Shown here: positions 1-8,861 of the stretch, one piece after another
Position numbering within the stretch: position 1 is the stretch's first letter
Layout of the letters: each line of letters opens with the position of its first letter
DNA from: Dehalococcoidia bacterium
GTDB lineage: Bacteria > Chloroflexota > Dehalococcoidia > SHYB01
Direction: 5' to 3'
Length of the DNA stretch: 61,035 nucleotides
Assembly: GCA_009693015.1 (NCBI GenBank)
Contig: SHYB01000008.1
Coordinates: forward strand, 1 to 61,035
Translations under genes and position numbers: made by a program
Notes under the pieces: generated by a model
The model's input: the letters and a program-made list of their open reading frames with translations, nothing else
The model's database searches: none
Told to the model about the DNA's origin: nothing

Positions 1-77
1 AGGGCGAGACGCAGGTGCAGGTGAAGGACGTGATCGAGCTGGTGGCGGAGGCGATGGAGGACGGGCCGGGGGGTTAG
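1..77 (+). CDS. C-terminal fragment of an unidentified protein
   Basis: An open frame enters from the left edge and ends at a TAG at 75-77. It gives about 24 residues ending VIELVAEAMEDGPGG, an amphipathic acidic helix typical of a protein C-terminus. The stop overlaps the stop of the convergent tmk gene by two bases, a tight convergent junction that supports both ends being real. Too little is visible to name a family. Confidence 0.4.
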   Translation, partial: GETQVQVKDVIELVAEAMEDGPGG

Positions 78-715
78 GGGGTTGGGAGCAGGGGTTGGAC
101 GCGGCGCCAGACGGCGGCGGCGATGGCGTCTGCGGGCCGTGTCGCGTCCATGACGAGGATGCGATGGGGTTCTTCCTTCGCCAGTCGCAGAAAGCCGCTG
201 CGGAGGCGGCGGTGGAAGGCGATCTCTTCGTGCTCGAACTTGGTGTGGCCGTCGTCGCCTGTTGCATTCTGCTGGAGGCGGGCGCGGGCGCGGCGGAGGC
301 CCTCTTCGGCGGGGAGGTCGAGGAGGAAGGTGACGGCAGGGGCAAGCCCGCCGGTGGCGGCCTGGTTGACGGCGCGGACGAGATCGAGGGGGAGGCGGCG
401 GCCGTAGCCCTGGTAGGCGATGGTGGAGTCGGCGTAGCGGTCGGCGACGACGACGCTGCCCTGGGCGAGGGTGGGGGCGATGACGGTGGCGACGAGTTCG
501 GCGCGGGCGGCGGCGAAGAGGAGAAGCTCGGTCTGGGGGGCAAGGCGCTGGCTCTTGACCCAGGGACGCACCTGCTCGCCGAGGGGGGTGCCGCCAGGCT
601 CGCGGACGGCGACGACGGTGGCCCCGCTTGCGCGGAGGCGCTGGACGAGGAGGGCGGCCTGGGTGCTTTTGCCTGTGCCTTCGCCGCCCTCAAAGGAGAT
701 GAAGAGACTGTTCAC
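74..715 (-). CDS. tmk: thymidylate kinase
   Basis: Phosphorylates dTMP to dTDP with ATP, in the cytoplasm, for DNA synthesis. The 213-aa protein has the family's length. It begins NSLFISFEGGEGTGKST, whose P-loop lies at residues 10-17, and it carries the DRYADSTIAYQGYG motif (DRY plus substrate-binding region) near residue 95. The frame is open further upstream, but that extension is low-complexity; the GTG at 715 sits directly before the conserved start, so I chose it. The gene stands alone, with a large hairpin in the gap behind it. Confidence 0.93.
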   Translation of the reverse strand: MNSLFISFEGGEGTGKSTQAALLVQRLRASGATVVAVREPGGTPLGEQVRPWVKSQRLAPQTELLLFAAARAELVATVIAPTLAQGSVVVADRYADSTIAYQGYGRRLPLDLVRAVNQAATGGLAPAVTFLLDLPAEEGLRRARARLQQNATGDDGHTKFEHEEIAFHRRLRSGFLRLAKEEPHRILVMDATRPADAIAAAVWRRVQPLLPTP

Positions 716-806
716 GGGTACAGGATAGCAGACGCGGGAGGGAGGGCGAAGGCGCTGCCGCCTAGCTTTGACACACGCCGCTGTTCCCACCCGCCCGCCC
801 ACATAG

Positions 807-853
807 GTTGTAAGCGAGGTGCAGGGGCACATCCCTTGTACCTCTCTTACAAC
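807..853. terminator. long imperfect hairpin between two minus-strand genes
   Basis: Arms at 807-827 and 833-853 pair over 21 positions with one mismatch and two G-U pairs, around the 5-base loop cacat. It lies downstream of the R3H ATPase gene and upstream of tmk, the position of an intercistronic terminator or processing hairpin. There is no clear T-run, so the terminator reading is tentative. The base-pairing itself is plain. Confidence 0.5.
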
Positions 854-921
854 TCCCTAGGCAGAGATTCTTTGTCCGCCGCAGGCGGGCGGGCAATGAC
901 GGTGCGGGGAGCGCTGCCGCG

Positions 922-2508
922 CTAGGTGCGGAAGAAGCGGACGCGGCGGTGGGGGTCGCGACCGCTGGAGCGGGAGGCGACGGCGTGTTGCTCGGCGACC
1001 TGGTGCTGGAGGCGGCGGATGTAGGAGGTCTGTGGGGCAAGGTCCACGGTCTCTTGCTGGCCGTCGGTGATGGTGCGCGCGGCCTGCTCCGCCTCTTCTA
1101 CGGCGGTGTCCATGGGCCTGCCGGGCATGCGGCTCTGGGCGATGGTGAGGAGGCATTGCTCGATCTGGGGGGCCGTGTTCTTGCGCAGGACGTAGACGGG
1201 GATGGCGGAGCTTTCCGCGTAGGCGATGGGCTGGGGGCGGTTGCGGTAGTGGGCCTTGGTGGTCATGACGGCATCGGCGCCGCGGGGCTCGCTGACGATT
1301 TCCACGGGGAGGCCGGCGCTGCGCACTACTTGCTCGCTGCGGCCGCGATTGACGCCGTAGGGGAAGACTTTCAGGCGGCCCTTGCCTGAAGCCAGCGGCT
1401 CGCCGGGAGGGGGGGCGGCGCCGCGATGCAGCGGGGTGACGTCGCCCCGGCGATGAGGCGTGGGACGCTCCGGCTCGGCGGGCTGGGCGGGCGTTTCTTG
1501 GTGCACTGCGCCCGCTGCATCAATGGTGCGTGTTTCTGGCAGGGCGGCACGGCCGCGGAGCTTGGAGTCCACCGTGCGCGCCACGTCCGGGTGGACGGCG
1601 ACGCGGTTCCACCCTTGAATCTCCACGACGCAATCGAAGGTGGGCGGGGCCTTGCGCTCCAGGATGGTCTTCTGTGTGCCGCGCCGCCGTGCCTCTTCAT
1701 CGCCCAGGGTGACGGCCTGGATGCCGCCGATGAGATCGGCGAGGGTGGGGTTCTGCATGAGGTTTTCCAGGGTGTTGCCGTGGGCTGTGGCGACGAGCTG
1801 GACGCCGCGCTCGGCGATGGTGCGGGCAGCCTGGGTCTCCAGTTCGCGGCCGATTTCGTCAATGATGATGACCTCCGGCATGTGGTTCTCCACGGCTTCG
1901 ATCATGACTTCGTGCTGGAGGGCGGGGGCGGCGACCTGCATGCGGCGCGAGCGGCCGATGCCGGGATGGGGGATATCGCCATCGCCGGCGATTTCGTTGG
2001 AGGTGTCCACGACGACGACACGCTTGCGGAGATCATCGGCGAGGACGCGGGCGACTTCGCGGAGCATGGTGGTCTTGCCCACGCCGGGACGCCCCAGGAG
2101 CAGAATGCTCTTGCCGGAGCGGACGAGGTCGTCAATGATGGCGATGGAGCCGTAGACGGCGCGGCCGACGCGGCAGGTGAGGCCCACGGTTTTGCCGCGC
2201 CGGTTGCGGATGGCGGAGATGCGGTGCAGGGTGCGCTCGATGCCGGCGCGATTGTCCTGGCCGAAGGCGCCGATGTTCTGGGCGACCTGTTCGAGATCGG
2301 CCTCGGAGATGTCCTGCTCCCCTAGGAGCACCTCGCGCGCGAGGAAGCGGGCCGTGGGTATGCGGCCCAGGTCAAGGATGACCTCGAGGAGCTGGGAGAG
2401 ATCGCCCTCTTCCCGCAGGCGGTCAGCAATGGAGGGGGGGAAGATAGCCAGGAGGACGGAAAGCTCATCCACGGCGGCTGTCTTGTGAGCGGTGCGCTGT
2501 TCAGTCAT
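922..2508 (-). CDS. SpoIIIAA-like AAA ATPase with C-terminal R3H domain
   Basis: A 528-aa protein. Residues 1-130 form a helical region. A SpoIIIAA/secretion-ATPase-like core follows, with Walker A GRPGVGKTT at 139-147 and Walker B EVIIIDEIG at 212-220. A Pro/Ala-rich linker (about 340-390) leads to a C-terminal R3H single-strand nucleic-acid-binding motif (RRLQHQVAEQHAV) ending in an Arg-rich tail. This matches the Ycf45/R3H ATPase family found in cyanobacteria, plastids and Chloroflexota, whose role is unknown. ATP-driven action on RNA or DNA is an inference. The ATG at 2508 starts the conserved sequence; two bases separate it from the stop of the upstream GNAT-like gene, so the two are probably co-transcribed. 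Confidence 0.85.
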   Translation of the reverse strand: MTEQRTAHKTAAVDELSVLLAIFPPSIADRLREEGDLSQLLEVILDLGRIPTARFLAREVLLGEQDISEADLEQVAQNIGAFGQDNRAGIERTLHRISAIRNRRGKTVGLTCRVGRAVYGSIAIIDDLVRSGKSILLLGRPGVGKTTMLREVARVLADDLRKRVVVVDTSNEIAGDGDIPHPGIGRSRRMQVAAPALQHEVMIEAVENHMPEVIIIDEIGRELETQAARTIAERGVQLVATAHGNTLENLMQNPTLADLIGGIQAVTLGDEEARRRGTQKTILERKAPPTFDCVVEIQGWNRVAVHPDVARTVDSKLRGRAALPETRTIDAAGAVHQETPAQPAEPERPTPHRRGDVTPLHRGAAPPPGEPLASGKGRLKVFPYGVNRGRSEQVVRSAGLPVEIVSEPRGADAVMTTKAHYRNRPQPIAYAESSAIPVYVLRKNTAPQIEQCLLTIAQSRMPGRPMDTAVEEAEQAARTITDGQQETVDLAPQTSYIRRLQHQVAEQHAVASRSSGRDPHRRVRFFRT

Positions 2509-2510
2509 GG

Positions 2511-3440
2511 TCAGGCCCCCACCGGCACGAGGCCGGGCTCTTTGATGCGAACGGTGAGATGACGGGCGAAGCCGGTGTATGCGCCGGCGCGCTGGAAGCC
2601 GGAACGCTCCAGCAAGGGAACGAGCGCGGGCAGGTAGCTTGGGGCGAGGCAGGCCAGGGTGCGGGTGTGGTGGGCGGTGGTGACGGCGGAGAGGAGGGCG
2701 GCGGCATCTTCCTGCGATCGGGGGTCGAAGAGGCAATCGATGGTGGCGCAGGAGCGGTGAAGGGCAAGGCGGGCGGAGGCGACGACGGCGCCATCGCGGT
2801 CGCAGATGAACGTGCGCTCGCGGCGCGGCATGCGCTCATGGCTATCGTTCCAGTCGGACAGGGTGAGGCCCTCAGCCTCGCGGGCGACGATAGGGGCCAG
2901 GCGCTGGAAGAGGCGGAAGGCGCCGAACTCCGTTTCCGGGGTGGCGGGAGATATGGCGGGGCCGCTGGCGGGAGGGGGAAGGTGGAGGGGCAGGGGGCCG
3001 GGGCGGCGGTGGAGGAGGGTGTGGGAGACGTAGGGGATAAACCCGGCGAGGCGCACGGCATGCTCCAGGGGACTGTCATCATGGAGGAGGAGGAGGAGGC
3101 GCTGGGCGCCTCGCCGGGCGATGCGCTGGCTGGCGGCTTCGAGCATATCGGTGCAGATGGCGGTGTCGGCGTGGCGCGTGGAGAGCCAGGTGACGTCCCA
3201 GCAGGTGGGGCCGCGGCGCTGCTCGACGGTGATGAGGCCGGCGGCGAGCGCGGCGCGGGTGGAGATCCATGTGGCGCGCCCAGGGCTGCGGATGAGCCAG
3301 GAGGATAGGGCGGGGAGCAAGGGGGAGGATGGGGGGCGGTTTTTGCCCAGGGCGGCCCCGCCGCACGCCTGGTTGGGCAACGCCCGCGCGTGCAGGAGGA
3401 GAAGGCTGGGAAGGTCGGCAGGGTTAGACGGCCGCAGCAT
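2511..3440 (-). CDS. GNAT-like acetyltransferase-fold protein
   Basis: 309 aa, soluble. Residues 80-160 resemble a GNAT fold: a helix of the type EAASQRIARRGAQRLLL, then SPLEHAVRLAGFIPYVSHTLL, as in the end of many N-acetyltransferases. A second weaker GNAT-like half (FICDRDGAVVASARLAL onward) suggests a tandem arrangement. No substrate can be read from the sequence. The start overlaps the 3' end of pdxT by 17 bases and the stop lies two bases from the R3H ATPase start, so it belongs to the pdxS-pdxT-GNAT-ATPase transcription unit. Confidence 0.6.
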   Translation of the reverse strand: MLRPSNPADLPSLLLLHARALPNQACGGAALGKNRPPSSPLLPALSSWLIRSPGRATWISTRAALAAGLITVEQRRGPTCWDVTWLSTRHADTAICTDMLEAASQRIARRGAQRLLLLLHDDSPLEHAVRLAGFIPYVSHTLLHRRPGPLPLHLPPPASGPAISPATPETEFGAFRLFQRLAPIVAREAEGLTLSDWNDSHERMPRRERTFICDRDGAVVASARLALHRSCATIDCLFDPRSQEDAAALLSAVTTAHHTRTLACLAPSYLPALVPLLERSGFQRAGAYTGFARHLTVRIKEPGLVPVGA

Positions 3441-4029
3441 TGCGTCTGGTTTGGCGCTCCTGTGCCAGGGTGAGGAAATAGCGGTGGAACCTGGTGTCCG
3501 ATGTAAGCTCTGGGTGGAAGGATGTGCACAAGAGGGCGCCCTGGCGCACGGCGACGGGTGTGCCGTCAGGCAGAGAGGCGAGGAGTTCTACGCTGCGACC
3601 GGCGCGGACGATCTTGGGGGCGCGGATGAAGATTGCGTGGAAGGGGAGTACCCCTAGGGCAGGGATGGCGATGTCTGCTTCGAAGCTGTCCAACTGGCGG
3701 CCGTAGGCGTTGCGGTCTACGGCGATGTCCATGAGGCCAAGGATGGGAGGGTTATCGCCGGTGATCTCCTGGGCGAGGGCGATGAGGCCGGCGCAGGTAC
3801 CCCAGATAGGGAGTCCATTTTTTGCCGCCGCGATGATTGCTGGGGTCAGGCCATAGAGCCGCATGAGGCGGGAGAAGGTGGTGCTTTCGCCGCCGGGGAG
3901 GATCAGGCCATCGAGGCCGTCAAGATGGACGGGGGAGCGAATCTCTCTTGGGGATGCGCCGGCGAGCCGCAGGGCGTGAGCATGTTCGGCAAAATCGCCC
4001 TGGACAGCAAGGACGCCGATGGTGATCAT
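3424..4029 (-). CDS. pdxT: pyridoxal 5'-phosphate synthase glutaminase subunit
   Basis: Hydrolyses glutamine and passes ammonia to PdxS for de novo pyridoxal phosphate synthesis. The 201-aa class I glutamine amidotransferase shows LPGGEST near residue 44, the nucleophile Cys79 in GTCAGLIALA, and the catalytic His-Glu pair in SFHPEL near the C-terminus. The frame is open 13 residues further upstream, but MITIGVLAVQGDF from the ATG at 4029 is the normal family start. It lies 32 bases downstream of pdxS, its obligate partner. Confidence 0.96.
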   Translation of the reverse strand: MITIGVLAVQGDFAEHAHALRLAGASPREIRSPVHLDGLDGLILPGGESTTFSRLMRLYGLTPAIIAAAKNGLPIWGTCAGLIALAQEITGDNPPILGLMDIAVDRNAYGRQLDSFEADIAIPALGVLPFHAIFIRAPKIVRAGRSVELLASLPDGTPVAVRQGALLCTSFHPELTSDTRFHRYFLTLAQERQTRRNAAAV

Positions 4030-4061
4030 GCGCCTGTCCCCATCATTATCACCCTTGGGCT

Positions 4062-4943
4062 TTACCAACCGCGGGTTGCCAATAGCTCCTCAGTCTTGAG
4101 TGTGCGGACGTCTAGCCCAGGCATGGCTTTGCCTAGGCCCTTGGAGACCTCTGCCAGCACTTTGGGATCGCTAAAGTGGGTGGTGGCCTGGACGACGGCC
4201 TTGGCCATTGCCGCCGGATCGCTAGACTTGAAGATGCCGGAGCCGACGAAGATGCCGTCCACGCCAAGCTGCATCATGAGCGCGGCGTCCGCAGGAGTGG
4301 CGACGCCGCCGGCGGCGAAGTTGACGACAGGCAGCTTGCCGGTCCTGTGTATTTCCAGCACCAGTTCGAAGGGGGCGCCAAGGGCCTTGGCCTCGGCCAT
4401 GAGCTGCTCCTGGCCGAGAGATTGGAGCTTGCGGATGGCATCACGGATGGTGCGGATGTGGCGCACGGCTTCGACGATGTTGCCGGTGCCGGCTTCACCC
4501 TTGGTGCGCACCATGGCTGCGCCTTCGCCGATGCGGCGCAGCGCCTCGCCGAGGTCGCGGGCGCCGCAGACGAAGGGCACCTTGAACTCGTGCTTCCACA
4601 CATGGTGGGCTTCGTCGGCGGGGGTGAGGACTTCCGATTCGTCAATATAGTCCACGCCGAGGGACTCCAGGATTTGGGCTTCTACGAAGTGGCCGATGCG
4701 GCACTTGGCCATGACGGGGATGGTGACGGCTTCCTGGATGCGCTGGATGATGCTGGGATCGGCCATGCGGGCGACGCCGCCGGCGGCGCGGATGTCAGAG
4801 GGGACGCGCTCTAGGGCCATGACGGCGCAGGCGCCGGCCTCTTCCGCGATCCTGGCCTGCTCCGGGTTGATGACGTCCATGATGACGCCGCCCTTGAGCA
4901 TTTGTGCCAGGCCGGTCTTGACCGTCCAGGTGCCTTTTTCCAT
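4062..4943 (-). CDS. pdxS: pyridoxal 5'-phosphate synthase lyase subunit
   Basis: Condenses ribose 5-phosphate, glyceraldehyde 3-phosphate and PdxT-derived ammonia into PLP. The 293-aa (beta/alpha)8 protein has the family's exact length. Catalytic lysines are Lys80 (MAKCRIG) and Lys148 ([10 protein letters not shown]), and the phosphate-binding [12 protein letters not shown] segment is present. The ATG at 4943 (MEKGTWTVK) is preferred over the longer open frame, which is unconserved. A possible -10 (TATACT, reverse complement of 4987-4992) lies in the divergent gap shared with trkH; its -35 is poor. Confidence 0.97.
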   Translation of the reverse strand: MEKGTWTVKTGLAQMLKGGVIMDVINPEQARIAEEAGACAVMALERVPSDIRAAGGVARMADPSIIQRIQEAVTIPVMAKCRIGHFVEAQILESLGVDYIDESEVLTPADEAHHVWKHEFKVPFVCGARDLGEALRRIGEGAAMVRTKGEAGTGNIVEAVRHIRTIRDAIRKLQSLGQEQLMAEAKALGAPFELVLEIHRTGKLPVVNFAAGGVATPADAALMMQLGVDGIFVGSGIFKSSDPAAMAKAVVQATTHFSDPKVLAEVSKGLGKAMPGLDVRTLKTEELLATRGW

Positions 4944-5024
4944 GCCGGTGCCTCTGTTCTGTGCGCGTGCGAATAACGTCGAATGTAGTATACGGGCGGG
5001 GGGAGGAAGGCGCAATGGAAAGCG

Positions 5025-5054
5025 TTGACACTTCCAGGGGCGCAAGCGTAGAAT
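5025..5054 (+). promoter_or_regulatory. sigma70-type promoter of trkH
   Basis: TTGACA at 5025-5030, an 18-base spacer and TAGAAT at 5049-5054. The predicted transcription start is near 5061, which rules out the TTG at 5061 as the trkH start and favours the ATG at 5076. The spacer end (GGGCGCAAG) and the base after the -10 (TAGAATC) are shared with the promoter at 23344. Confidence 0.75.
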
Positions 5055-5075
5055 CGCCTCTTGGTTCAGGAGCCG

Positions 5076-6503
5076 ATGCCAAGGATGCCAGAGCCCCGTC
5101 GCGTCCGTCCAGGAGACCGCATTGTGCGGCGGCCCCGCGTGCGCGCCGTGCTGGTGCACACCGGGCGGGCGAAGCCCTCAGGGCAGAAGCCTATTTCCCC
5201 GCTGATTCTGGTCTATGCCTTTGGGGTGCTGATCGCCGTGGGGACGTTCTTGCTGTGGATCCCGCCGGCGAACACGAACCCGCAGGTGACGCCCTTTATG
5301 ACGGCGTTCTTCACCGCCTCGTCCGCGGCGACGGTGACGGGACTGACGACGGTGGATACGGCCACCTACTGGAGTCCCTTTGGGCAGGCGGTGATCCTGG
5401 TGCTGATCCAAGTTGGCGGGCTGGGCATCATGACGATGTCCACGCTGCTGTTCATCATTATCGGGCGGCGCATTAGCTTGCGGGAGCGGCTGGCGATCCG
5501 CGAGGCGACAGGGGTGACGATGGTGGGCGGGGTGGTGCGGCTGGTCCGGCAGATCGGCCTGTTTGTGCTGATCGTGGAACTGGCGGGGGTGGTGCTGCTG
5601 GCGGCGCGCTTTTCCGCGGACCTGCCGCTGGGCCAAGCGCTATGGAACGGGCTGTTTCATTCCGTCTCTGCGTTCAATAATGCAGGCTTTTCCAATTTGA
5701 AGGTGGCGGGAGGCCTGGAGGCGTATGCCGTGGAGCCATTGGTGTTGCTGCCGCTGGCGGCGCTAATCATGGCGGGCGGCATCAGCGCCAACGTGGTGAT
5801 GGATGTGTTGCGCACGCGGCGCCTTTCGCGGCTGGCGCTGGACACGAAGATGGTGCTGTTGCTGAGCGCGGCGCTGTGGGCCGTGGGGATGCTTATCTTT
5901 CTGGTGACGGAGTACTCCAACCCGCAGACGCTGGGGGGCATGGATGTGCCGGGGAAGATGCTGAGCTCGTTTTTTCACAGCGTGAGCCCGCGGACGGCGG
6001 GGTTCAACGCGGTGCCGGTGCCGGGGCTGAGGGAGTACACGCTGTTTGTGCTCATGGGGCTGATGTTCATCGGCGCGGTGTCCGGCTCTACCGCGGGCGG
6101 CATCAAGGTCAATACGTTGGGGACGCTGCTGGCTTCCGTGGGGGCAGTGCTGCGTGGACGGTCGCAGGTGGAGGCGTTCCGGCGGGAGATTCCCGGCGAC
6201 CAGGTGCAGCGGGCGCTGGCGGTGATGGTGATGGCCTTGCTGTGGATCTTCGGCGTGGGGTTCTTTCTCAGCCTGGTGGAGGATGGGCGGTTCGTTGACC
6301 TGTTGTTCGAGACGGTGTCCGCGTTCGGCACGGTAGGGCTTTCCCACGGGGTGACGCCGGGGCTGGGAACGGCGGGGCAGGTGTTGATTATCGCGACGAT
6401 GGTGTTCGGCAAGGTGGGGCCGCTGACGCTGATTCTGGTGTTCGCGCAGGGGACGGAGCAGCATCTGGTGCGGTATCCGCAGGAGCGGGTGAGAATAGGA
6501 TGA
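5076..6503 (+). CDS. trkH: TrkH/KtrB-type potassium transporter membrane subunit
   Basis: Potassium-translocating subunit of the inner membrane, about 475 aa. The four pore loops of the superfamily are visible with their selectivity glycines: [25 protein letters not shown] and GTVGLSHG. Each lies between hydrophobic segments of the M1-P-M2 repeat. The N-terminus is Arg-rich and cytoplasmic. The start chosen is the ATG at 5076, preceded by AGGAG at 5068-5072 and 15 bases after the predicted transcription start; the ATG at 5085 is an alternative. The TrkA partner follows after 13 bases. Confidence 0.93.
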   Translation: MPRMPEPRRVRPGDRIVRRPRVRAVLVHTGRAKPSGQKPISPLILVYAFGVLIAVGTFLLWIPPANTNPQVTPFMTAFFTASSAATVTGLTTVDTATYWSPFGQAVILVLIQVGGLGIMTMSTLLFIIIGRRISLRERLAIREATGVTMVGGVVRLVRQIGLFVLIVELAGVVLLAARFSADLPLGQALWNGLFHSVSAFNNAGFSNLKVAGGLEAYAVEPLVLLPLAALIMAGGISANVVMDVLRTRRLSRLALDTKMVLLLSAALWAVGMLIFLVTEYSNPQTLGGMDVPGKMLSSFFHSVSPRTAGFNAVPVPGLREYTLFVLMGLMFIGAVSGSTAGGIKVNTLGTLLASVGAVLRGRSQVEAFRREIPGDQVQRALAVMVMALLWIFGVGFFLSLVEDGRFVDLLFETVSAFGTVGLSHGVTPGLGTAGQVLIIATMVFGKVGPLTLILVFAQGTEQHLVRYPQERVRIG

Positions 6504-6516
6504 AGGGGAGTGCCAC

Positions 6517-7185
6517 ATGAAAAGGCAAGTGCTGGTTATCGGCTTGGGACGATTCGGGTCCAGCGTGGCGGCAACGCTGTTCGACCGGGGGCATGATGTG
6601 CTGGCGGTGGACCATAACGAGCGGCGGGTGCAGGAGATGGTGTCGCGCTCCACGCATGCGGTGCAGGCGGAGGCCACCAGCGAGGCGGCGTTGCGGGAAC
6701 TGGGGGTGAAGAACTTCGACGTTGCCGTGGTGGCGGCAGGGCACGACGTGCAATCGAGCGTGCTGGCGACGGTGCTGTTGCAGCGCATCGGCGTGCCGTA
6801 CGTGGTGTCGCGGGCGCAGGATGAGGTGCACGGCCTGATTCTGGAGAAGATAGGGGCGCATGCCGTGGTGTACCCGGAGAAGGAGTCAGGCGAGCGGCTG
6901 GCGCACAATCTGGCGTACCGCGAGGTGATGGACTACCTGGAGTTGAGCGCGGGATTCGGCGTGAGCAAGATCACGCCGCCGCCGGCGATGCTGGGGAAGA
7001 CGCTGGAGGAGGCCGGCCTGGTGGCGCGGGGGACGATGGGTCTGACGATTCTGGCGATCAAGCGAGGGGCGCAGGTGATGCTGACGCCTGACCGGTTTGA
7101 GCGCATCCAGCCGGGGGATATTCTGGTGGCGGCGGGGACGGATGAACAACTGGAGAAGGTGGACGCGGCGCTAGGTAAGCCGTAA
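6517..7185 (+). CDS. trkA: TrkA/KtrA-type potassium channel regulatory protein
   Basis: Cytoplasmic nucleotide-binding ring that gates TrkH. The 222-aa protein has an N-terminal RCK (TrkA-N) Rossmann domain starting VLVIGLGRFGSSVA (GxGxxG at 9-14), with the adenosine-binding acid in VLAVDHNE. A C-terminal TrkA-C domain spans about 140-222 (AMLGKTLEEAGL to GDILVAAGTDEQL). A GGGGAG ribosome-binding site precedes the ATG. Together with trkH it makes a complete two-component uptake system. Confidence 0.93.
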   Translation: MKRQVLVIGLGRFGSSVAATLFDRGHDVLAVDHNERRVQEMVSRSTHAVQAEATSEAALRELGVKNFDVAVVAAGHDVQSSVLATVLLQRIGVPYVVSRAQDEVHGLILEKIGAHAVVYPEKESGERLAHNLAYREVMDYLELSAGFGVSKITPPPAMLGKTLEEAGLVARGTMGLTILAIKRGAQVMLTPDRFERIQPGDILVAAGTDEQLEKVDAALGKP

Positions 7186-7192
7186 GGGTTCG

Positions 7193-7221
7193 TTGCCAGT
7201 CTCTGGGAGCGGGACTATACT
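7193..7221 (+). promoter_or_regulatory. sigma70-type promoter ahead of the stress-protein gene
   Basis: TTGCCA at 7193-7198, a 17-base spacer and TATACT at 7216-7221, in the only sizeable gap between trkA and the universal stress protein. It would give the downstream genes (UspA-like, two TrkA-type, pheA and onward) a second start of transcription independent of trkH. Confidence 0.65.
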
Positions 7222-7277
7222 AGCTTCCGGCTTGCCGCACAGCCCCCACGCTGTGGCCGCGGCCAGAGGTGAAGCTG

Positions 7278-7775
7278 GTGACGGATAGTCTGCGGGTGCT
7301 TGTTGCGGTGAACGGCGATGGGTCTGACGAAGAGGCGGTCAAGCTGGCGTGCAGCGAGGCGCGTCGGACCAAGGGGACGGTGTTTGTGGTGAGCGTGGTG
7401 ACGGTGAGCCGCCACCTGCCGCTGGAATCGCCGGATGCGGCGGACGTGGAGCGCGGCGAGGCGGTGCTGGGGCGCATGGAGCGCCTGGCGAGGAATGAGA
7501 AGTGCATGGTGGAGGGAGAGGTGATCCAGGCGCGGGAGCCGGGGCCGGCGCTGGTGGATGAGGCGGTGGAGCGAGGGGCGGATCTGATTGTGATGGGGCT
7601 GTCCCGCAAGCCGCGGCGGTCAGAAGCGGACCTGGGAGAGACGATGCCGTACGTGCTGAAACGAGCGCCGTGCCGCGTGTGGGTGGTGAGCGGGCCGCTG
7701 GAGAGCCCTAGCCGTGAGTCCGTGGCCTCCGGCAAGCGCGCCGGCGGTTTTCACTTGCCGTTTTTCAAGGCATAG
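7278..7775 (+). CDS. universal stress protein (UspA) family
   Basis: 165 aa with the Usp alpha/beta fold: LRVLVAVNGDGSDEEAVKLA at the start and GADLIVMGLSRKPRR near residue 110, ending in CRVWVV. The ATP-binding G-2x-G-9x-G(S/T) signature is degenerate (MGLSRKP), so ATP binding is uncertain. I chose the GTG at 7278, which has AGAGGTG six bases upstream; the GTG at 7269 overlaps that site. Usp domains often accompany potassium-uptake proteins and may sense nucleotides for them; that link is inferred from position. Confidence 0.8.
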   Translation: MTDSLRVLVAVNGDGSDEEAVKLACSEARRTKGTVFVVSVVTVSRHLPLESPDAADVERGEAVLGRMERLARNEKCMVEGEVIQAREPGPALVDEAVERGADLIVMGLSRKPRRSEADLGETMPYVLKRAPCRVWVVSGPLESPSRESVASGKRAGGFHLPFFKA

Positions 7776-7790
7776 GCCCAGGACAGTAGT

Positions 7791-8189
7791 ATGCGTGTGC
7801 TGATCATGGGGTGCGGACGGGTGGGATCGCGGCTGGCGGTGCAGATGGACGCGGAAGGCCACGATGTCACGGTGGTGGATATTGACCCCAAAGCGTTTGG
7901 GCGTCTGCCGCCGTCCTATAAGGGGTTCACGGTGACGGGGGACGCCACGGATGCCGCGGTGCTCACCAGCGCGGGGATCGAGTCGGCGAATGTCTTCGTG
8001 GCGGTGACGCAGGGGGACAATCGCAATATCATGGCGGCGCAGGTGGCGAAGCGCATCTACAGCGTGCCCAAGGTGGTGTGCCGCATTTACGACCCGCTGC
8101 GGCAGGAGATTTTTAAGGAGCTTGGCTTGCAGACGTTCAGTCCCACGACGGTGCTCACGAGCATGATCCACGACGTGATCGAGCAGTAG
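7791..8189 (+). CDS. single-domain TrkA-N (RCK) protein
   Basis: 132 aa consisting of one Rossmann RCK domain: VLIMGCGRVGSRLAVQM (GxGxxG at 7-12), VDIDPKAF, then conserved VFVAVTQGDNRNIMAAQVAKR. It ends right after the domain (MIHDVIEQ) and has no TrkA-C half. Three bases separate it from the next, full-length TrkA. The pair could form a hetero-ring like a split KtrA, or the two halves of a duplicated TrkA as in E. coli; both are inference. Confidence 0.85.
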   Translation: MRVLIMGCGRVGSRLAVQMDAEGHDVTVVDIDPKAFGRLPPSYKGFTVTGDATDAAVLTSAGIESANVFVAVTQGDNRNIMAAQVAKRIYSVPKVVCRIYDPLRQEIFKELGLQTFSPTTVLTSMIHDVIEQ

Positions 8190-8192
8190 AGC

Positions 8193-8861
8193 ATGTATAT
8201 CATCATCGTGGGCGGGGGACGGGTGGGACGCACGGTGGCGGAGGCGCTGCTGGGCGGGGGCCACGAGGTGCTGGTGATCGAGCGGTCAGCGCAGAAGTGC
8301 GAGGCGCTGCGGGAGGACCTGGGGAGCATGGTGATCCGCGGCGACGGCTGCGAGGCATCGCTGCTGGCGGATGCGGGGGCGGAGCGCGCCGATCTGTTCA
8401 TCGCGGTGACGGAAGGCGACGAGGATAACCTGGTGGCGTGCCAGGTGGCGCAGCACCGGTTCAAGGTGCCCAAGGTGATCGCCAGGGTGAACACGCCGCG
8501 CAATGCCGAGGTGTTCCGCAAGCTGGGGATATCGGCGACGGTGAACGCGGCGGAAACGCTGGCGCACGGCATCCTGCGGGAGACGCGAGGGGTAGGGCTG
8601 GCGCGGCTGGCGCCGTTCCCCCAGGCAGGGATGTATCTGATTTCCGTGCGGGTTCCGCGGGGGGGAACGGCAGTCGGCAAGGCGGTGACGGGGATCACAA
8701 TGCCGAAGGGGGCGGCGGTGACGCTGGTGGTGCGGGCGAAGGGTACGCCGGTGGCGCCAGGGCCGGACGTGCTGCTGGATGCGGAGGATGAAGTTGTGGT
8801 GCTGGCGCCGACGGACCAGGAGGCGGCGGTGGCGGCGGCGCTGGCGAGCAGGCCGGAGTGA
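8193..8861 (+). CDS. TrkA-type regulatory protein, second full-length copy
   Basis: 222 aa with an N-terminal TrkA-N domain (MYIIIVGGGRVGRTVAEALL, GxGxxG at 8-13; FIAVTEGDEDNLVACQVA) and a C-terminal TrkA-C domain from about 145 (ISVRVPRGGTAVGKAVTG to EDEVVVLAPTDQE). It is more similar to the upstream 132-aa protein than to the first trkA of the cluster, judged by the shared (V/I)AVT(Q/E)GD(N/D) and AQVA/CQVA motifs. Its last four bases overlap the GTG start of pheA, implying translational coupling. Confidence 0.88.
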   Translation: MYIIIVGGGRVGRTVAEALLGGGHEVLVIERSAQKCEALREDLGSMVIRGDGCEASLLADAGAERADLFIAVTEGDEDNLVACQVAQHRFKVPKVIARVNTPRNAEVFRKLGISATVNAAETLAHGILRETRGVGLARLAPFPQAGMYLISVRVPRGGTAVGKAVTGITMPKGAAVTLVVRAKGTPVAPGPDVLLDAEDEVVVLAPTDQEAAVAAALASRPE

